From Sphingobacteriia bacterium (GTDB lineage Bacteria; Bacteroidota; Bacteroidia; Chitinophagales; Chitinophagaceae), in assembly GCA_004293505.1 (NCBI GenBank), contig RDYY01000031.1, forward strand, positions 1 to 11,544: a stretch of DNA of 11,544 bases. The letters are read 5' to 3'. How positions within the stretch are numbered: position 1 is the first letter of the stretch; the number at the start of each line of letters is the position of its first letter. The notes under the pieces were generated by a model. It saw only the letters and a list, made by a program, of their open reading frames with translations. It ran no database searches and was not told the DNA's origin. Below, one piece after another: positions 7,860 through 11,544 of this stretch. The translations under genes were made by a program, and so were the position numbers.

Positions 7860-9600
7860 ATGAGCCCTGCTGCTTTTCAAGAAATAGCCCATACCCTCCC
7901 GCTCCAGCCCGGTATTTATAAATATTACGATGCCCAGGACAACCTCTTGTACGTGGGCAAGGCCAAACAAATTCGAAAAAGGGTCAGCTCTTATTTCAAT
8001 AAAAACCAAGCTTCTTACAAGACCCACGAATTGGTCCGCCGCATTCACCGCATTGAGTTTACCATTGTGGATTCAGAACAGGATGCTTTTTTGTTGGAAA
8101 ACTCCTTGATCAAAACCTTCCAACCCCGCTTCAACATCGACCTCAAAGACGACAAGACCTATCCCTATATTGTCTTGAAACGGGAGCCCTTCCCCCGGGT
8201 ATTTTTGACCAGGAAAAGATTCAATGATGGCTCTACCTATTTGGGACCTTTTACTTCTGCCGGTCGGGTGAGGGAGATTTTGGAATTGATCAAACGCATC
8301 ATTCCTTTGCGCACTTGTAAATTAAACCTGGCGCCTGCAGCCATCGCCAAAGGCAAATACAAGGTTTGTTTAGAATATCATTTGGGCAATTGCAAAGGAC
8401 CTTGTGAAGGGTTACAAACCGAAGCCGATTACCTGGATGGATTGGAGCAAGTCAAACAAATCTTAAAAGGCAATTTGCAACCTGTTTTGGGAGGCTTAAA
8501 AGACGCCATGCAAGTGGCGGCGGCTGAATTGGCTTTTGAAAAAGCGGAAGCCCTGAAGAAAAAATTGGAGTTCTTGGAATCTTACCAAGCCAAGTCTGTC
8601 ATTGTGAGTCGGCATTTGGGTTCTTTGGATGTTTTTACCATTGTCAAGGACGGACCCTTGGCTTATGTCAACTACTTGATGGTAGAAAACGGCACCATCG
8701 TACAAACCCACAGCGTGCCTTTGGAAACCAAATTAGAAGAAACGGAAGAAGAAGTCTTGGCTTATGCCATTGGCCGACTTCGCCGCGAATTCAACAGCTT
8801 GGCCCAGGAAATTCTCCTGCCTTTTCCTTTGGACTATGTCGAGCGCGAAGTAGCATTGACCGTGCCCAAAGCAGGAGACAAAAAGAAATTGGTGGAACTC
8901 TCCTTTAAGAATGTGGCCTATTTCAAAGACGCTTTGCACCGCAAAAACATGTTGCGCCTAGAAGGAAAGAGCGACCAAGAACAACAAAAAGTATTGTACG
9001 AATTACAAGCTTATTTGCAATTACAAGCACGGTTTACCCAGCAAAGCCGATTACCGCAAATTCAAGGTCAAGACCGTCCAGGGCATCAACGATTTTGCTA
9101 CCATGTCCGAAGTAGTTTATCGGCGCTACAAACGCTTGCAAGAAGAAGCCACTCCCTTTCCCGATCTGGTCATCATAGATGGGGGCAAGGGACAATTGAG
9201 CGCAGCCTTGGAAAGTTTGGAAAAATTGGGCCTCCGAGGCAAGATCAATGTGGTGGGCTTGGCCAAAAACGAGGAAGAGATTTTTTTTCCGGGCGATGGC
9301 CAGTCTTTGAAACTGCCTTGGGACAGCCCAGCTTTGCTTTTGGTGCGCAGGATCAGGGACGAGGTGCACCGCTTTGGCATTGGTTTTCACAGAGACCTTC
9401 GCTCCAAAAATGCCATTAAAAATGAGATAGAAGACATTCCAGGCATTGGACCCAAGAGTGTAGAAGCCCTTTTACAAACCTTTCGCTCCATCAAGGGCAT
9501 CGCTGCTGCCAGTCCCAACGAATTGGTTCAATTGCTGGGGGCTGCCAAGGCAGAAAAAGTATTGGCTTTTTTGGCAGGGCAAAAAAAAGGGCCAGGATAG
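7860..9600 (+). pseudogene. uvrC: UvrABC excinuclease subunit C, internal deletion and frameshift
   Basis: UvrC makes both incisions around bulky DNA lesions in nucleotide excision repair. Frame one (7860-9026, 389 residues) has the GIY-YIG nuclease (GIY 18-20, YVG 31-33, catalytic Glu80 in LLENSLIK), the CLEYHLGNCKGPC cysteine motif and the UVR region (AELAFEKAEALKKKLEFLE). The second frame (9025-9600, about 191 residues) resumes with KHGLPSKADYRKFKVKTVQG and carries DLVIIDGGKGQLSAA, DEVHRFGIGFHR and the helix-hairpin-helix DIPGIGPKSV. Between YLQLQ and KHGLPSK about 27 residues are missing, including the HIECFDNSNFQG block with the first Asp of the RNase H-like catalytic triad; the frame moves by one. 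Both pieces plus the missing block would give about 607 residues, the family norm. The start at 7860 places MSPAAFQEIA at the usual distance before GIY. As read, only a truncated protein (stop at 9419) could be made. Confidence 0.88.
9024..9030 (+). other. Deletion junction in uvrC
   Basis: Homology to UvrC in the first frame stops after CAA at 9024-9026 and resumes in the next frame with AAG at 9025-9027 and CAC at 9028-9030. The shared bases CAAG fit a loss between short direct repeats, one in a Leu-Gln segment and one in the expected Phe-Lys-His segment. The frame change implies a loss of 3n+2 bases, most simply about 80-86. The 10-base word AATTACAAGC occurs twice here, at 9001-9010 and 9019-9028, which may have favoured slippage or misassembly. 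Confidence 0.7.
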
Positions 9601-9768
9601 AGATCCAGCCCCGTTTTTAAAATCCAATATCCTATGAAAAACCATGGTGAAGATAAATAAAGCCCCCCCATGCCGCCAAAAAAATTTGACAAGATAAATG
9701 ATGGTCAAACACCAATTAGCGTAAAAAAAGGGGCCTTAGGCCCCTTGAATAAGATTTATACCTACAGG
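9601..9768. other. Convergent intergenic spacer between uvrC and gldN
   Basis: This 168-base spacer separates two converging genes. Apart from the gldN terminator it holds only short features: an ACCATGGT palindrome at 9642-9649 and the word AAGATAAAT twice, around 9651 and 9690. No dedicated terminator for uvrC and no convincing small gene is visible. Confidence 0.6.
9722..9746 (-). terminator. Rho-independent terminator of the gld genes
   Basis: The hairpin AAGGGGCCTTAGGCCCCTT (9728-9746) has 8-base GC-rich arms and a 3-base loop. On the minus strand it is followed by a run of seven T (9729-9723), the classic intrinsic terminator form, beginning 23 bases after the gldN stop. On the plus strand the hairpin is not followed by a T-run, so it is a weaker stop for the converging uvrC transcript. 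Confidence 0.85.
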
Positions 9769-10917
9769 TTAGTAGGCCCACTGGTCTTGTTCCCAGTTAA
9801 AAATGCGTTGTTTGATGTTTTCTCCTTCCAACAAACGGAAAAGCGGGTCTTTGATCAAGGCCATCAGAGATTTCTCTGTTGGGTTGTTCAAAGTGGATTT
9901 GATGATATAGCTGGAGAAGAAACGGGTTTCAAAAAGTTCTTCCCAAGTCATGCGGGCAGCAAAGTTTTTGGGGTTGTACACTTCGGCCTTGGCCAAAGAA
10001 GCCCGCAGGTCAGGATAATAGACCCAGAACAAAAGACGGGGCATGGATTTACCTGCCACCACCTGCTTGGCAATGGGGGCAATCGCAATGATGCGGGTAA
10101 AGAGGGCACTGGCTTCTTTGTCAAATACCACTTGCTCTTTGATGCGGAAGGTATACACCGAATCAGGGCTGAATTTGGGTCTTTTGGTAATGACCCTTTC
10201 CACAGCACCCGATACAGGATCAGGTACGTCAACAGTATCAAATGCACCACCCGTTAAAGCCATGACTTGGTTGATGGTCAAGGGTGTGGTGAACCGATCG
10301 TTCTCGGGACCAAAAGCCACTACACTGTCATTGCGGATGGCATTGAGGAGAATGGAGAAAAAGCGTTGGTCACCATTGTCGTCTTTTCCAGGATAAATAA
10401 AGGATTGGTTGATTTTTTCGCGGGCATCAATTTCACGCCACACAAAATGGCTGTACAGCCAATCGTCTTCACGCAAGTCTTCGTAAGGCAAGGGTTTGCG
10501 GTCACGGGTTGTTCTGTCCTTGGCCACATAATTGGGGCGCAAAGAAATTTCAGGTTTGGCGTCAAATCCACCTTGGATGGTGGTATCGTAACTGACCGTT
10601 ACCGATCCGTTGTTGGCGCTTGGGGTCTGTTGCACAGCAGTGTTACCTGGGTTCAAATATTTGGATCCACCCGCTGGTGCAGAAGGTGTTGTGTCGGCTG
10701 CAGCAGCAGTCGTGTTGCCCGTCTTGTATTTGGATCCAGTGGTGGTTTTGGGGGCCGCTTTGGCAGGCGCGGGCTTGCCTGCACCACCTTGGGTGCTGCC
10801 AGCCACGGCTGGCTTGTTGCCCCCACCGCCTGTCTTGTACTTGGATTGAGCCGTTGCCGTACCCAAATGGGCCAAGGCCAACACCACACATACCAGTTGA
10901 ATCCAATGCTTTTTCAT
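9769..10917 (-). CDS. gldN: Gliding motility / type IX secretion protein GldN (PorN)
   Basis: GldN is a periplasmic T9SS core component that, with the lipoprotein GldK, forms the ring complex linked to the GldL-GldM motor. The product has 382 residues: a signal peptide (1-23, ending ATA-Q), a low-complexity Gly/Ala/Pro/Thr linker (about 24-105) and the conserved GldN domain (about 125-382). Recognisable segments are PLPYEDLREDDWLYSHFVWR and EIDAREKINQSFIYP, RFFSILLNAI, RIIAIAPIAK, LLFWVYYPDLR, NFAARMTWEELFETRFFSSY, and the C-terminal EGENIKQRIFNWEQDQWAY. The linker holds three SKY words (25-27, 62-64, 85-87), two of them SKYKTG. The ATG lies 6 bases after the gldM stop, the usual gldKLMN order, and a strong terminator follows, so this is the last gene of that operon. 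Confidence 0.95.
   Translation of the reverse strand: MKKHWIQLVCVVLALAHLGTATAQSKYKTGGGGNKPAVAGSTQGGAGKPAPAKAAPKTTTGSKYKTGNTTAAAADTTPSAPAGGSKYLNPGNTAVQQTPSANNGSVTVSYDTTIQGGFDAKPEISLRPNYVAKDRTTRDRKPLPYEDLREDDWLYSHFVWREIDAREKINQSFIYPGKDDNGDQRFFSILLNAIRNDSVVAFGPENDRFTTPLTINQVMALTGGAFDTVDVPDPVSGAVERVITKRPKFSPDSVYTFRIKEQVVFDKEASALFTRIIAIAPIAKQVVAGKSMPRLLFWVYYPDLRASLAKAEVYNPKNFAARMTWEELFETRFFSSYIIKSTLNNPTEKSLMALIKDPLFRLLEGENIKQRIFNWEQDQWAY
10642..10845 (-). repeat. SKYKTG-type repeats in the GldN linker
   Basis: Three imperfect copies are encoded: SKYKTGGGGNKP (residues 25-36), SKYKTGNTTA (62-71) and SKYLNPGNTA (85-94), separated by Ala/Pro/Thr-rich spacers of about 21-35 residues. At DNA level the shared core reads as TTGGATCCA-like or TTGGATTGA words on the plus strand. 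Confidence 0.7.
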
Positions 10918-10923
10918 ACCAAT

Positions 10924-11544
10924 TTATTGAAGGGTAAAGGATATGTTTTGGTCCAACATGCGGGTACCGCCGGGACCACTTACTTTGATTTCATCAATCA
11001 CTACTGTTGAGCCTGCTTGACAACGGCGCAACAAAGCCTGGGCTTCGCCATTAAAATAAGCACCCGTTACTTCAGCTACCCCAAAGCCACTTTCTTCAAA
11101 CCCTTTTCCGGTTACAATCAAGGTAAAAGAAACCACATCGTAGCGCACGCCTTCAAACACAAAGTCACGCAATTCAGCAGCAACCCCTTTTTGCACCCGG
11201 AACACATTGGCAGGAATGGGGCCGCCTGCTTTTCCACCTACGGTAGCCAAAGGATTGGGTACACGCTTGATGGGAATTTGAATCCTTTGTGAATTTTTGC
11301 CATCGGAAGCCACCACTGTGGCCATGCCCAATTGGGCGCAGCTGACCACATATTGACCGGGACCAGCTTTGCGGGAACTGACCCCATTGCCTTCAATGGA
11401 AACAGAAACTTTTTCATCGCCACTGCCACCGGTAATGCTCACTGGGTTTTCCAGTCCTTGGTAAAATACCCTGGTCTTGTCGGTAGAAACAGTTAATCCA
11501 GAAGGAACACCTACGGTGTACTTGATTTCTTTGGTCACAGAAGC
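10924..11544 (-). CDS. gldM: Gliding motility / type IX secretion motor protein GldM (PorM), C-terminal part
   Basis: Only the last 206 residues are present; the frame stays open to the right edge, so the start lies outside. GldM pairs with GldL in the inner membrane to form the proton-driven motor of T9SS, and its long periplasmic arm of four domains reaches the GldK-GldN ring. The visible part covers the distal domains: KYTVGVPSGLTVSTDKTRVF and YQGLENPVSI, GDEKVSVSIEG, the GPGQYVV turn, IPIKRVPNPLATVGGKAGG, RDFVFEGVRYDVVSFTL, ending VDEIK-type IDEIKVSGPGGTRMLDQNI and the stop at 10924. This distal end is the part expected to touch GldN, encoded 6 bases downstream. No defect is visible. Confidence 0.92.
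   Translation of the reverse strand, partial: ASVTKEIKYTVGVPSGLTVSTDKTRVFYQGLENPVSITGGSGDEKVSVSIEGNGVSSRKAGPGQYVVSCAQLGMATVVASDGKNSQRIQIPIKRVPNPLATVGGKAGGPIPANVFRVQKGVAAELRDFVFEGVRYDVVSFTLIVTGKGFEESGFGVAEVTGAYFNGEAQALLRRCQAGSTVVIDEIKVSGPGGTRMLDQNISFTLQ

Noticed and set aside
9103..9600. A separate 165-residue gene starting MSEVVYRRYKRL
   Set aside because: It is the C-terminal nuclease and helix-hairpin-helix part of UvrC in a shifted frame; homology continues upstream of this ATG.

Overview
The window comes from a member of the Bacteroidota, most likely the Chitinophagales (Chitinophagaceae-like). The evidence is a gldM-gldN pair of the type IX secretion system (T9SS), a T9SS C-terminal sorting domain on one protein, the paired DUF1800/DUF1501 genes, a sigma-factor gene followed by a membrane-anchored barrel-like protein, and the style of the UvrC and TonB-dependent receptor sequences. 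Family assignments rest on motif recognition from memory; no search was run.

Layout. Bases 1-5059 are a leftward cluster read from right to left: a DUF1800 protein, a DUF1501 protein with a T9SS sorting domain (one base between them), then a TonB-dependent outer-membrane receptor whose 3' end runs off the left edge. A perfect 19-bp inverted repeat sits just before the receptor start. Bases 5060-5237 are a divergent promoter region. Bases 5238-9600 are a rightward cluster: an ECF sigma factor, a one-helix membrane protein with a beta-rich outer-membrane-like C-terminal half, a small lipoprotein and uvrC. Bases 9601-9768 are a convergent spacer holding a strong intrinsic terminator for the leftward gld genes. 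Bases 9769-11544 are gldN and the 3' end of gldM, leftward. No gene-free stretch exceeds 300 bases.

How the genes fit together. GldM and GldN belong to the envelope-spanning T9SS machine that exports proteins with C-terminal sorting domains; the DUF1501 protein is a predicted client. The DUF1800 and DUF1501 genes are translationally close and are likely partners in the cell envelope, but their biochemical role is not established. The sigma factor and the next gene have the layout of an ECF sigma/anti-sigma pair.

The most notable observation is that two genes of the rightward cluster lack conserved internal blocks. uvrC has lost about 27 residues around the first catalytic aspartate of its nuclease domain and changes frame at that point. 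The ECF sigma factor lacks about 13-15 residues of region 2.1, in frame. These could be real mutations or assembly errors. I saw no clear sign of an undescribed defence, mobile or CRISPR-like system; apart from these defects and the inverted repeat, the region looks like ordinary core chromosome.
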